DNA from: Caulobacter sp.
GTDB lineage: Bacteria > Pseudomonadota > Alphaproteobacteria > Caulobacterales > Caulobacteraceae
Reading direction: 5' to 3'
NCBI GenBank assembly: GCA_016125585.1
Contig: WGLL01000005.1
Location: 248,001-312,000 of the forward strand
Length of the DNA: 64,000 nucleotides
Position 1 is the first letter of the stretch, and each line of letters opens with the position of its first letter. Positions 14,369 to 22,574 of this stretch are shown in pieces. Position numbers and translations under genes: made by a program. The notes beneath the pieces were generated by a model, which worked only from the letters and a program-made list of their open reading frames with translations, had not been told where the DNA came from and searched no databases.

Positions 14369-16720
14369 ATGTTCGAGACGGCGCTCGGTGCGATAGCGGC
14401 CTGGCTGGCCGGCGTCGGGTTGACCGGCGACAGCGCCTTCGCCGCCCTGCTCGGCTACTGGGCCTTTCTGAAGATCGCCATCATCGTCACCGCCGTGCTG
14501 ATCACGGTCAGTTCGATCGATGATCTGTTTATCGATGTCCTCTACTGGTGGCGCAGCTGGGAGAAGATCTGGGATTTCTGGGGGCGGCCGCCGAAGCAGG
14601 CACTGCTCGACAAACACCCGGAGAAGCTGATCGCCATCATGGTTCCGGCCTGGCAGGAGAGCGACGTCATCGCCTCCATGGTCGCCAACACCAACCAGAC
14701 CTTCAACTACGAACGCTACAGGATTTTCGTCGGCGCCTACGCCAACGACCCCGACACCGCGCGCGAGGTCGACAAGATCCGCCAGCGCTTCCCCAACACC
14801 TATCGCGCCGAGGTCCCGCATGACGGACCGACCAGCAAGGCCGACTGTCTAAACTGGCTGGTTCAGAACATCCTGCTGCACGAACAGCGGACCGGCGAGC
14901 GGTTCGACGTCTTCCTGATGCACGATGCCGAGGATGTGGTGCATCCCTACGGTCTGAAGACCGTCAACTGGTTCATCGAGGACAACGGCATGATCCAGAT
15001 GCCGGTGCTGTCCATGGATCGCCAATGGAACAAGCTCGTCGCCTGTCACTACATGGACGAGTTCGCCGAGTTCCACACCAAAGACCTGCCGATCCGCTCC
15101 CTGCTGTCGGGGATGACGCCGTCCGCCGGCGTCGCCACGGCGTTCTCGCGCTCGGCCATGCTCGCGCTGTTGCGGGAGAAGAACGGCCAGCCCTTCAACA
15201 CCGACAGTCTGACCGAGGACTATGATGTCGCCCACAGGCTCAGCGCCCTTGGTTATCCGTCAGAGTTCATCCGCTATCACGCCCGCGTCCCGCGCCGCCG
15301 CAAGGCCTGGTTCCGCAAGGGCGAGGTGACGGTGATGAAGCGGGAGTTGGTCGCCACCAAGGAGTTCTTCCCCGACAAATTCGCCACCAGCGTCCGCCAG
15401 AAAACCCGCTGGATGCTGGGCATCTCCTATCTTGGCTGGAACCAACTGGGATGGTTCGGAGACCTCTCGAACCGCTACTACCTGTTCCGCGACCGCAAGG
15501 CCCTGTTCACCTCGCCGGTGGGGGCGATCGCCTATCTCATCGTTATTCAGGTGCTGGGCTACTGGGGCATTTCCGCGATCTGGCCCCAGGTCGCGCAACT
15601 GCCGCCGCTGATCGATCAGCCCTGGGTCTGGTCGCTGGTCTATCTGAACTTCTTCTTTCTGCTGAACCGCATTCTGCACCGCGCCTGGTTCACCGGCATC
15701 AACCATGGCCTCAAGCATGTGCCGCTGACCCCGGTTCGGATCGTGGTCTCCAATCTGATCGGCTTTGGCGCCTTTGGCCGGTCCCTGCGCCAGTATGTCA
15801 GCCATCTGATCACCGGCCGGACCATCGCCTGGGAAAAGACCCAGCACAGCTATCCCTCTCTGTCCGAACTGGAGCGGGGCGGACGGATCGGCGACGTTCT
15901 GCGCTTCTGGAATCACCTCAGCGAGGAGGATCTGGATCGCGCCCTCGCAGCCCAGAAGGCCTCCTACCGGCCGATCGGCCTGCAGCTTCTCGACCTCGGC
16001 ATGGTCGAGGACGAACATCTCGCCGAGGCCTTCGCCGAGCGGGGCGAGGTCTATGCCTCGATCTTCGATCCTTTCCAGATCGAGCCCGATGTCCGGGCCC
16101 TGATCACCGCCGATCAGGCCGCCTGGCTGGGCGCCGTGCCACTGCGTCGTCAGAACGGTGCCCTCGACGTGGCGCTGGCCGAACCGCTGCCGGTGGCCAG
16201 ACGGGCCGAGCTTGAGAAGTTGCTCGGACAGAGCGGGGTCAAATCGGTCCGCTACCTCTATGCGCCGCTCAGCGATGTCGCCTTCGCCATCCGCTTTGCC
16301 TGGGACGAGACGGCGTTCGCGGCGGCGAGGAAAGACATCGCCCGTATCCGTGCCCAGGGCCGGATTAGCGCTTCCGACGAGGCGGCCCTGTGGCGGGACA
16401 TCCGTTCAGCCTATGTGCGGCTGGGCGACTTGCTGGTGCGCGGCGGCGCGATCAGCCACGACGACCTCCAGTCGGCGATCGCCCGTGGTCGGACGCTCGA
16501 TGGCAGGCTCGGCGATCGTCTGGTCGCTTCCGGCCTGATCAGCGCGAACCAGCGCGATGGCGCCATCGCCCGGCAGGTCTCGACCGAATGGGTCGAGGCC
16601 CGCCTGCGGCGGCGATCGCCAAAGCCTCAGAAGCTGAACCCGCCCGATACGCCTACTGAGACCTTCGGGCCGACGAACTGGGCCGGAACACCGACCGTGT
16701 CGCCCACCGGCGCAGCATAG
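14369..16720 (+). CDS. nfrB: NfrB-like c-di-GMP-controlled membrane glycosyltransferase
   Basis: A 783-residue inner-membrane GT2 glycosyltransferase with an MshEN/GspE-type C-terminal region. Membrane helices lie near residues 30-50, 384-404 and 415-435. GT2 motifs are DAED (186-189), TED (282-284) and RQKTRW (343-348). The C-terminal part carries two pairs of the RLGxxL...G...L...L motif (about 506-529, 534-558, 683-704 and 712-736), the signature of c-di-GMP-binding MshEN domains. From published work as I recall it, E. coli NfrB is activated by c-di-GMP and uses WecB-made UDP-ManNAc to make a secreted polysaccharide that phage N4 needs. Here wecB is directly upstream, which matches that pathway. 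The overlap with the convergent gene is 94 bases. Confidence 0.88.
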   Translation: MFETALGAIAAWLAGVGLTGDSAFAALLGYWAFLKIAIIVTAVLITVSSIDDLFIDVLYWWRSWEKIWDFWGRPPKQALLDKHPEKLIAIMVPAWQESDVIASMVANTNQTFNYERYRIFVGAYANDPDTAREVDKIRQRFPNTYRAEVPHDGPTSKADCLNWLVQNILLHEQRTGERFDVFLMHDAEDVVHPYGLKTVNWFIEDNGMIQMPVLSMDRQWNKLVACHYMDEFAEFHTKDLPIRSLLSGMTPSAGVATAFSRSAMLALLREKNGQPFNTDSLTEDYDVAHRLSALGYPSEFIRYHARVPRRRKAWFRKGEVTVMKRELVATKEFFPDKFATSVRQKTRWMLGISYLGWNQLGWFGDLSNRYYLFRDRKALFTSPVGAIAYLIVIQVLGYWGISAIWPQVAQLPPLIDQPWVWSLVYLNFFFLLNRILHRAWFTGINHGLKHVPLTPVRIVVSNLIGFGAFGRSLRQYVSHLITGRTIAWEKTQHSYPSLSELERGGRIGDVLRFWNHLSEEDLDRALAAQKASYRPIGLQLLDLGMVEDEHLAEAFAERGEVYASIFDPFQIEPDVRALITADQAAWLGAVPLRRQNGALDVALAEPLPVARRAELEKLLGQSGVKSVRYLYAPLSDVAFAIRFAWDETAFAAARKDIARIRAQGRISASDEAALWRDIRSAYVRLGDLLVRGGAISHDDLQSAIARGRTLDGRLGDRLVASGLISANQRDGAIARQVSTEWVEARLRRRSPKPQKLNPPDTPTETFGPTNWAGTPTVSPTGAA

Positions 16721-18267
16721 AGCAGGTCGAGGTTCCAGCGGCCATCGAGGCTGAAACGCACGCCGCCGCCGGCGAAGGCTCCCGACATCCTGTCAGGACC
16801 AACCGTGTCTTCGTTCTTCGCCCAGGCGCCTTCGACAAAGGCCGCCGGCCGCACAGCCAGCCGCGTGCCCAGCGTCGCCGCCGGGCCGTAGATGTCGATG
16901 GAGGCGCTGACGCCGCTATCGCCGTACAGCGCGCCGGGGTCCAGCGCCCGGCCGCCGATCAGGCCGCCGTAGGTGAATTCCTCATACTGCAGCAGCGGCC
17001 GGTCAGAGACCTGCGCCCGCAGTCGAGGTTCGATCAGCACGCCGCCGGCGTTGAACGCGCCCTGACCCTCGAAACGCAGGACCAGGGCCCCAGGGTCCGC
17101 CTGGGCGCGGCTGAGCAGCGGGTCGCCTTGCTGCGAGGCGCCAAGGCCATCCAGGCCCTGGCGAAGGCTCAGATAGCCGTAGGCGGCGGCGCCGGGCGCC
17201 CGATAGTCGGCCTGCACGCCGGCATAGACCACCCGCAGGCTGTCCCGGACCGTCGCCGGTCCGGTGGTCAGGTCGGTGTCCTGATCAATCGCCTCCAGGC
17301 CAAAGCGGCCGGACAGCAGCCAGGCGCCATTGCCGCCGCCCAGCTGGCCAAGCGGATGGCGCAGTTCCAGCCGCGCCACCCGGGTGACCCCGTCAGTGTC
17401 GAGGTTCGGAGGACGCTCGTCCGGCGATTGTTCGAAGATGGCCAGATCGCCCTTCACCTCCAGCCCCGAACCGGTCAGCAGCACCTGGCTCGAAATCTGC
17501 GCCCCCCGCTGGGCGTCGCCGGTCAGGTCGTGGAACAGGCCGATGATGGTCCGCTCATGCAGTGGCGTCAGGTCGCCGAAGATCAGGCTCGCCCCGCCGC
17601 TCCAGGTTCCCACCGTCGGCGCCGAGGCGTTCTGGGCGCTGAGGAAGAGTCCGGGTGGCCCGGGGGACACGGTCAGGACCAGCACCACGCAGTCTTCCTC
17701 GTTCCGAACCGTCGGCGTCACGCCCCAGAAACCGTAGCGGGAGGCGGCGTCCAGGCCGCGCCTCAGGTCGCCGACATTCAGCGGCGCGCCCGGCTTCACA
17801 TCGGCGAAGGCGCGGCGGATGAAGGCCTCCTGCGAGGCGTCCCCGCCCTGGACTTCCAGCGCCGACACCCGGCCTTCGCGGACCCGCACCCGCCAGCCGC
17901 GGCCATCGCGCAGCACCTCGCTCCGGGCCCCGACATAGCCCGCCTGGGCATAGCGACAGTCCACCCAGGCGGCGACCTTGGTCGCGGTCGCGGAATCGAC
18001 CCCGGGGGTCAGATAGGCCAGACCGGCGGACAGATCGGCGGCGGAGAGGGCGGTGACGCCGGTGAGCGCGGGAGCAGCGGAACCTGGCGCGGCGCCGGCC
18101 GGAAGCAGGGCTCGGCATTCCGCCTCGCCGGGCAGGGTCAGGGTAATCGGCCGCTGCGGCGCCTCAAAGCGCAACACCTCCGACTGCGGCGGCGCCGGGG
18201 TCTGGGCCAGGGCGGCGGAGGCGGCCAGCGCCAGCGGCGCCGCGGCCAATCCGGACATGATCTTCAT
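16627..18267 (-). CDS. TpsB/ShlB-type outer-membrane transporter (POTRA plus beta-barrel)
   Basis: A 546-residue exported protein. Residues 1-22 are a signal peptide ending in AALAQ. A POTRA-like region follows (about 80-190, including YAQAGYVGARSEVLRDGRGW and VREGRVSALEVQGG). The rest is amphipathic beta strand rich in Gly, Tyr and Leu, including LQYEEFTYGGLIGGRALDPG, which resembles the conserved motif of FhaC/ShlB barrels, and ending in Phe as outer-membrane barrels do. The usual cargo is a TpsA exoprotein, but none lies in the window. The 3' end overlaps nfrB convergently. The start is the ATG at 18265-18267, where the signal peptide begins. Confidence 0.8.
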   Translation of the reverse strand: MKIMSGLAAAPLALAASAALAQTPAPPQSEVLRFEAPQRPITLTLPGEAECRALLPAGAAPGSAAPALTGVTALSAADLSAGLAYLTPGVDSATATKVAAWVDCRYAQAGYVGARSEVLRDGRGWRVRVREGRVSALEVQGGDASQEAFIRRAFADVKPGAPLNVGDLRRGLDAASRYGFWGVTPTVRNEEDCVVLVLTVSPGPPGLFLSAQNASAPTVGTWSGGASLIFGDLTPLHERTIIGLFHDLTGDAQRGAQISSQVLLTGSGLEVKGDLAIFEQSPDERPPNLDTDGVTRVARLELRHPLGQLGGGNGAWLLSGRFGLEAIDQDTDLTTGPATVRDSLRVVYAGVQADYRAPGAAAYGYLSLRQGLDGLGASQQGDPLLSRAQADPGALVLRFEGQGAFNAGGVLIEPRLRAQVSDRPLLQYEEFTYGGLIGGRALDPGALYGDSGVSASIDIYGPAATLGTRLAVRPAAFVEGAWAKNEDTVGPDRMSGAFAGGGVRFSLDGRWNLDLLYAAPVGDTVGVPAQFVGPKVSVGVSGGFSF

Positions 18268-18424
18268 GACTGACAATTCGCCCTCTCCCGCCCTGTCAAC
18301 GAACCTCTCCATGAGGCGCCCGATGGGGTCAAGCGCATGTCGCCCGGCGGGCTTGAACCGGCGATGAACCGGCCGCCGGGTCCGTGCCATTTCCTGACGG
18401 CGGAAAACCCGCTAACGCCATGGC

Positions 18425-19558
18425 ATGTCCACGCCCGATCCCTTCCGCGCCATCGAGATCAGCCGACTGGCCCATCGCATGAAAGCCGAGGGGACTTCGG
18501 TCATCCATATGGAGTTCGGCCAGCCCTCGACCGGCGCCCCGGCCGGCGCCCTGGCGGCGGCGCATCAGGTGCTGGACGCGGACGCCATGGGCTATTGGGA
18601 AAGCGCGCCGCTCTGCGCCGCCCTGTCGGCCCGTTACCGCGACCTGCACAGCCTGGAGATCGAGCCGGGCCGGATCATCCTGACCTGCGGCGCCTCGCCG
18701 GCCCTGGTGCTCGCCCTGTCGACCTGCTTTCGCCCCGGAGACCGGGTCGCCGTGGCCCGGCCAGGCTACGTCGCCTACCGCAACACCCTCAAGGCGCTGC
18801 ACATGGTTCCGGTCGAGCTGGCCTGCGGCGCCGACAGCCGCTACCAGCTGACCGCCGCGATGATCGAGGCGCTGGATCCCGCCCCCGCGGGTCTGATCGT
18901 CGCCAGCCCGGGCAATCCGACCGGCTCCATCCTCGCCGCCGAAGACATGGCCGCCATCGCCGTCGTCTGCCGGGCGCGGGGCATCCAGATCATCTCCGAC
19001 GAGATCTACCACGGCCTCTCCTACGTCGGCCCCGTTCCCTCGATGCTGGAGTTCGAGCCGGAAGCGGTGGTGATCAACAGCTTCTCCAAATACTTCAGCA
19101 TGGCCGGCTGGCGGCTGGGCTGGATGGTGGCCCCGGCCGCCCTGCGCGAGCGCGCCCGCGCCTATGTCGGCAATCTCTTCCTCACCGCCCCCTCGCTCAG
19201 CCAGCACGCCGGCCTGGCGGCGATGGACTGTATCGACGAGCTGGAGGGGCACATCGAGGTCTACCGGCGCAACCGCGCCCTGATCCTTGAGGCCCTGCCG
19301 CGCCTTGGCCTGACCAGCATCGCCCCGCCCGACGGCGCCTTCTACATCTGGGCCGATGTCGGTCACCTGACCCGGGACAGCATGGCCTTCTGCACGCGGC
19401 TGCTGACTGAGACCGGGGTCGCCACCGCGCCGGGCGTCGACTTCGACCCGGTCGAGGGCCATCACTTCATCCGCTTCAGTTTCGCCGTCTCGACGCCGCA
19501 GGTCGAGGAGGCTCTGCGACGGCTGGAACCGTGGTTCGCGGCCCAGCCTCTCAGTTGA
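18425..19558 (+). CDS. PLP-dependent class I/II aminotransferase
   Basis: A 377-residue fold-type I aminotransferase. Substrate-proximal FGQPSTGAP near residue 31, SPGNPTG (161-167), SDEIYHG (191-197) and the Schiff-base Lys222 in NSFSKYFSMAGWRLGW are all in order, with the C-terminal Arg in HHFIRFSFA. The profile matches the aspartate/tyrosine aminotransferase-like subfamily. The substrate cannot be assigned. It stands alone between two gaps, and its last 8 bases overlap the convergent 61-residue gene. Confidence 0.9.
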   Translation: MSTPDPFRAIEISRLAHRMKAEGTSVIHMEFGQPSTGAPAGALAAAHQVLDADAMGYWESAPLCAALSARYRDLHSLEIEPGRIILTCGASPALVLALSTCFRPGDRVAVARPGYVAYRNTLKALHMVPVELACGADSRYQLTAAMIEALDPAPAGLIVASPGNPTGSILAAEDMAAIAVVCRARGIQIISDEIYHGLSYVGPVPSMLEFEPEAVVINSFSKYFSMAGWRLGWMVAPAALRERARAYVGNLFLTAPSLSQHAGLAAMDCIDELEGHIEVYRRNRALILEALPRLGLTSIAPPDGAFYIWADVGHLTRDSMAFCTRLLTETGVATAPGVDFDPVEGHHFIRFSFAVSTPQVEEALRRLEPWFAAQPLS

Positions 19559-19736
19559 GGCCGGCCGCGCCCGGGCCCGGGCCCTCCAGCCGCTGGATCT
19601 CGGCGATGATCTCGTCCCAGGCGGCCAGGCCCTGAACATCCCCCATCGCCGCATATTCGGCGGCGCGCAGCATGGCGATGGTCTCGGCGTCGTCGCCGTA
19701 TTGCGCGATCAGCGCCAGGGCTGTGGTCCGGCTCAT
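19551..19736 (-). CDS. Small hypothetical protein, 61 aa
   Basis: A 61-residue predicted helical protein starting MSRTTALALIAQYGDDAE and ending with a Gly/Pro-rich tail. It has an Ala-rich segment with WDEIIAEIQRL near the end. No signal peptide or membrane helix is evident. Short proteins of this kind occur in sphingomonads and Caulobacterales as uncharacterised families. The start at 19736 is the first ATG from which the sequence looks protein-like. Upstream frame extension reads as non-coding. Confidence 0.55.
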   Translation of the reverse strand: MSRTTALALIAQYGDDAETIAMLRAAEYAAMGDVQGLAAWDEIIAEIQRLEGPGPGAAGLN

Positions 19737-19915
19737 GGCGGGATAGCTAGGGCGGGGCGGCCGGGCGCCAAGGCCCTGCGCCCGACCCAGATGCCGTCCC
19801 GGTCCGCGCCAGGCCGACGGGCTCATCGAGCCGGCCTTTCGCGGTTGCTGACTGCTGATCCGGAAGGGGGTCTGAAGCGCATGGCTCAGGTTGCGGCGTC
19901 GCGCGGCCGGCCGCC

Positions 19916-19929
19916 TTGACCTGCGTCAA
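19916..19929 (+). promoter_or_regulatory. FixK/FNR-type box
   Basis: TTGACCTGCGTCAA is a perfect TTGAC-N4-GTCAA dyad, matching the FixK/FNR consensus of alphaproteobacteria. It is centred about 57 bases before the start of the small membrane protein at 19980, so low-oxygen activation of that gene is predicted. No FixK gene is in the window. Confidence 0.6.
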
Positions 19930-19979
19930 TGCCGACGTCTCCGGCGCATGGACATCCTGTCGCAGGCAGGGAGGAAACC

Positions 19980-20273
19980 ATGGTCGAACGCGATCCGCTC
20001 TGGCGCAGACTGCTGCGCTACGCCTCCTTTGTCCTGCTCGCCGCGCCGCTGGCGGGGCTGGCGGTGGTCTGGGCGGCGGTGTCGGTGTTGTCCCTGACGC
20101 CGGACCGGCGGCAGTATCTGGCCATCGGCGACAGGATCATGGTCGGGCTGGTCGTTCTGGCCGGCGTCGGCCTGCTGGCCGAATTCGTCATCGTCCCGCT
20201 GATCCTCGCCGAGCGCCAACGATGCCGGGTGCGAGACACGCCGGACGAGGCCAAGACCCCGCCCGGCGCCTGA
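19980..20273 (+). CDS. Small inner-membrane protein with two helices, 97 aa
   Basis: Residues 12-36 (YASFVLLAAPLAGLAVVWAA and following) and 54-74 (MVGLVVLAGVGLLAEFVIVP) are hydrophobic membrane helices. The N and C termini are basic and polar. GGGAGG precedes the ATG by five bases. No family is recognised. A FixK-type box upstream suggests induction when oxygen is low, and its convergent neighbour is a hemerythrin, so a respiration-related role is reasonable but inferred. Confidence 0.7.
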   Translation: MVERDPLWRRLLRYASFVLLAAPLAGLAVVWAAVSVLSLTPDRRQYLAIGDRIMVGLVVLAGVGLLAEFVIVPLILAERQRCRVRDTPDEAKTPPGA

Positions 20274-20294
20274 TCGCGGATCCGCCGATCAGGC
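20268..20294. terminator. Bidirectional terminator-like hairpin between convergent genes
   Basis: A perfect 9-bp stem (GCCTGATCG at 20268-20276 and CGATCAGGC at 20286-20294) encloses a CGGATCCG core that is itself palindromic. It spans the stop codons of both convergent genes. No T tract follows on either side. Confidence 0.5.
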
Positions 20295-20813
20295 GGTGAC
20301 CTCGTCGAAGGTGGTCGGCTCGGCGGGGGGCAGGCCGCCGGCCTTGGCCTGGGCCTGCAGCTCTTCCTTGCGGGCCATCATCTTCCGGCCCAGCTCGTCC
20401 ATGTCGAGCCCGGCCTTGCGGGCTTGGGCGAACATGCCCTCGACGTACTTTTCCTCTTCCTTGACGTGGTGCTCGATCTGTTCGGACAGCACCTTGACCT
20501 TGGCGTCGTAGAAGGCGTCGTCCGGGCCGCCGGCCTCGATCTCGTTGATCAGCACCTTGGCCCCGTCATGCTCGACAATGGCTTCGTCGACCAGAGAATC
20601 CTCTATGGCGCCGCGACAGGCGGGATAGAAGATTTCCTCCTCGATGATCGCGTGCACCTTCAGTTCCGTGCAGATCTGCTCGGCCAGCTTCCGCTTCGAC
20701 CCATCGCCTCTGGCGTTCTCGAACTTCTCGAACAGGTCCTCGACCTTGCGGTGGTCGGCCTTCAACAGCGCAATAGCGTCGGGGGCGTCGGGGGCGGCGA
20801 AGGATTTTTCCAT
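20289..20813 (-). CDS. Hemerythrin HHE-domain protein, 174 aa
   Basis: A cytoplasmic four-helix non-haem diiron protein of the hemerythrin family. Candidate ligands are His in LKADHRKVEDLFEKFE (residues about 18-33), His/Glu in VHAIIEEEIFYPA, His in IVEHDGAK and the HHVKEEEKYV segment of the last helix. The C-terminal tail (KMMARKEELQAQAKAGGL) is extended beyond the core. Functions in the family include oxygen or NO sensing and iron storage. AGGAGA precedes the ATG. The FixK-boxed neighbour hints at a link to oxygen response, which is inference. Confidence 0.9.
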   Translation of the reverse strand: MEKSFAAPDAPDAIALLKADHRKVEDLFEKFENARGDGSKRKLAEQICTELKVHAIIEEEIFYPACRGAIEDSLVDEAIVEHDGAKVLINEIEAGGPDDAFYDAKVKVLSEQIEHHVKEEEKYVEGMFAQARKAGLDMDELGRKMMARKEELQAQAKAGGLPPAEPTTFDEVTA

Positions 20814-20901
20814 TTTGGCTCTCCTGAACTTGTTGTCGCAGGCGAAACGAAGACGGCGAGACCCTGTTCCGGGCTACGAAAAATTTAATGAAACGAGAGG
20901 C

Positions 20902-21438
20902 TTACTGTCGACCGGACGACGAATCCGCTGCCTTGGTCGACGCCTTGCGGCGGGGCGCCGAGGCGCGCTTGCGAGGCGAGCCGCTTTTCCCGGATTTTGC
21001 GGGGGTCCTGGATTTCTTGTCCGATGATCCGTGATCCTTGCGGCGCTTGACCTCCTCATCCAGTCGCGTGGCCAGCCTTTCGTGACTGTCCGCCGCCTTG
21101 CCGAGCCGGCTGTGGAGAGACTCAAGCTCCTTGTCGCTCAAATCCTCGATGCCGATGAAACCGTCCTGCGCGGCGGAGTTGAGGATCAGTTCGTCCAGTT
21201 TGGCCTGTACGGCGGCGCTGTCGCGGTTCTGGGTGTTCTGAATCAGGAACACCATCAGGAAGGTGATGATGGTGGTGCCGGTGTTGATCACCAACTGCCA
21301 GGTCTCCGAGAACTTGAAGATCGGGCCGCTGACCGCCCAGACCACAACCAGGGCGACACAAACGAGGAAGGTGGCGGGCGTACCGGTAATCTTGGCGGCC
21401 CTGCTGGCGAATTGCGAAAAGGTCTTGTCTATGTCCAT
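20902..21438 (-). CDS. Low-affinity iron permease family membrane protein, 178 aa
   Basis: Residues 21-45 (TFLVCVALVVVWAVSGPIF) and 53-72 (NTGTTIITFLMVFLIQNTQN) match the two-helix core of the Pfam low-affinity iron permease family, including FLIQNTQNRDS followed by an amphipathic KLDELI segment. The C-terminal 45 residues are highly basic (Lys/Arg/Ser/Pro repeats), an unusual histone-like tail that may bind nucleic acid or membrane phosphates. The start at 21438 is the ATG immediately before the conserved domain. Actual iron transport by this family is doubtful. The hemerythrin gene lies 88 bases downstream in the same direction. Confidence 0.82.
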   Translation of the reverse strand: MDIDKTFSQFASRAAKITGTPATFLVCVALVVVWAVSGPIFKFSETWQLVINTGTTIITFLMVFLIQNTQNRDSAAVQAKLDELILNSAAQDGFIGIEDLSDKELESLHSRLGKAADSHERLATRLDEEVKRRKDHGSSDKKSRTPAKSGKSGSPRKRASAPRRKASTKAADSSSGRQ

Positions 21439-21506
21439 TGACGTTGTCCCGAGCGGCTCGAAATGAGCCGCCGGTTGAAACGCCATCGCCCGGTTCGTGT
21501 TCCACC

Positions 21507-22352
21507 TCAGGCCTCGACCGGTATCCACCATTCCACCCGCCCGCCCGGCTGCTCGGGGCGGAAGTCGGCGGGATAGACCTCCAGGTCCGGCGCCTGGGCC
21601 AGTTTCCACGGCGAGGCGGGCAGGCGCTCGCCCCAGATTTCCTTGACGCTGGCCTGCATCTGCGGGTGCAGCGGCCCGCCGTCCAGCTCGAGGCTGAACA
21701 CCAGATAGGGCCGCGCCGCCAGCTCCAGCAGCTGCAGGCCCTCCGGAACCGCCGCCTCGGGCGCCAGACCCGCGCCGGCGGTGTAGCGGATGCCGCCGCT
21801 GTCGCCTCCCGTCGCGGCGCAGACGCCATAGGTCACGCCGCCGGCCTGTCCGGGCAGGGGCAGGCGCGGGGCGAACCGGTCCCACAGGGCAGGGATGCCC
21901 GAAACGGTCTCGGCGTCGAAGACCTCGGTCAGGCCGGCGATGCGAAGGGCCGGCTTCATCACCGGTTGCGGGGCCTGGGTCAGGCGGCCGGGGGCGAGAT
22001 CGGACATGGGCGGGGTCTCCTTGCGGGCGGCCCGGCCGGCGGCGAACCGCCCCGGCGCGGCGCCGAATGCGCGTTTGAAGGCGCGGGTGAAGGCTTGCTG
22101 GCTGTCGAAACCGGCGTCGAACGCCAGCTCCACCAGCGGCGGCGGATCGGGCCGGGCCAGACGGTCGGCGGCCAGGCTCAGGCGGCGCAGGCGGACATAG
22201 GCCACCGGGCCCATGCCGAACCGGGCGGCGAAGGCCCGCGCGAAGTGGAACGGCGAAAGCCCCGCCGCCCGCGCGATCTCGCCCAGGCTCAGGCCGGCGC
22301 CGACATGGTCCTCGATATGGCGACGCGCCTGTTCAAGCCGATCCCTGGTCAT
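21507..22352 (-). CDS. AraC-family regulator with GyrI-like effector domain
   Basis: A 281-residue regulator. Residues 1-100 form an AraC double HTH (IEDHVGAGLSLGEIARAAGL and FDAGFDSQQAFTRAFKRAFG). Residues 125-281 form a GyrI-like (SOUL-type) ligand domain, including GIPALWDRFAPRLP, EGLQLLELAARPYLVF and VEWWIPVEA at the end. Related proteins sense small drug-like molecules. The ATG at 22350-22352 begins the HTH region; the long upstream extension runs into the repeat element and is not coding. Confidence 0.85.
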   Translation of the reverse strand: MTRDRLEQARRHIEDHVGAGLSLGEIARAAGLSPFHFARAFAARFGMGPVAYVRLRRLSLAADRLARPDPPPLVELAFDAGFDSQQAFTRAFKRAFGAAPGRFAAGRAARKETPPMSDLAPGRLTQAPQPVMKPALRIAGLTEVFDAETVSGIPALWDRFAPRLPLPGQAGGVTYGVCAATGGDSGGIRYTAGAGLAPEAAVPEGLQLLELAARPYLVFSLELDGGPLHPQMQASVKEIWGERLPASPWKLAQAPDLEVYPADFRPEQPGGRVEWWIPVEA

Positions 22353-22415
22353 GAGGCGAGGATGACGCGGAGCAGGCGGGTTGTCTTGACCGCGATTGCG
22401 GCGCGCGATCCCCCA

Positions 22416-22564
22416 CCCGTCATCCTGGGCGTCGTGCCCAGGATCCCTCCTTCGGTCGCCGCGAACCTCTGCGGGGATGCGATAGACGCCGACGGCGAAA
22501 CGTACCTTCACCGGCCCGCGCAAGCCGACCCATGGGTCCTGGGCACGACGCCCAGGATGACGGG
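22416..22564. repeat. Dispersed inverted-repeat element, copy 1
   Basis: Two perfectly complementary 28-base arms (22416-22443 and 22537-22564) flank 93 bases. Each arm contains CCTGGGC-N5-GCCCAGG, so each can also fold by itself. The same arm sequence recurs at 44957-45095 with different intervening DNA, which identifies a dispersed element. Copy 1 lies between the AraC gene start and the acyl-CoA ligase end. Confidence 0.85.
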
Positions 22565-22574
22565 GTAGGGAACG

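Noticed and set aside
16627..18267. An NfrA homologue as partner of nfrB
   Set aside because: The protein has POTRA and barrel features of the TpsB family, without the TPR-rich periplasmic part expected of NfrA.
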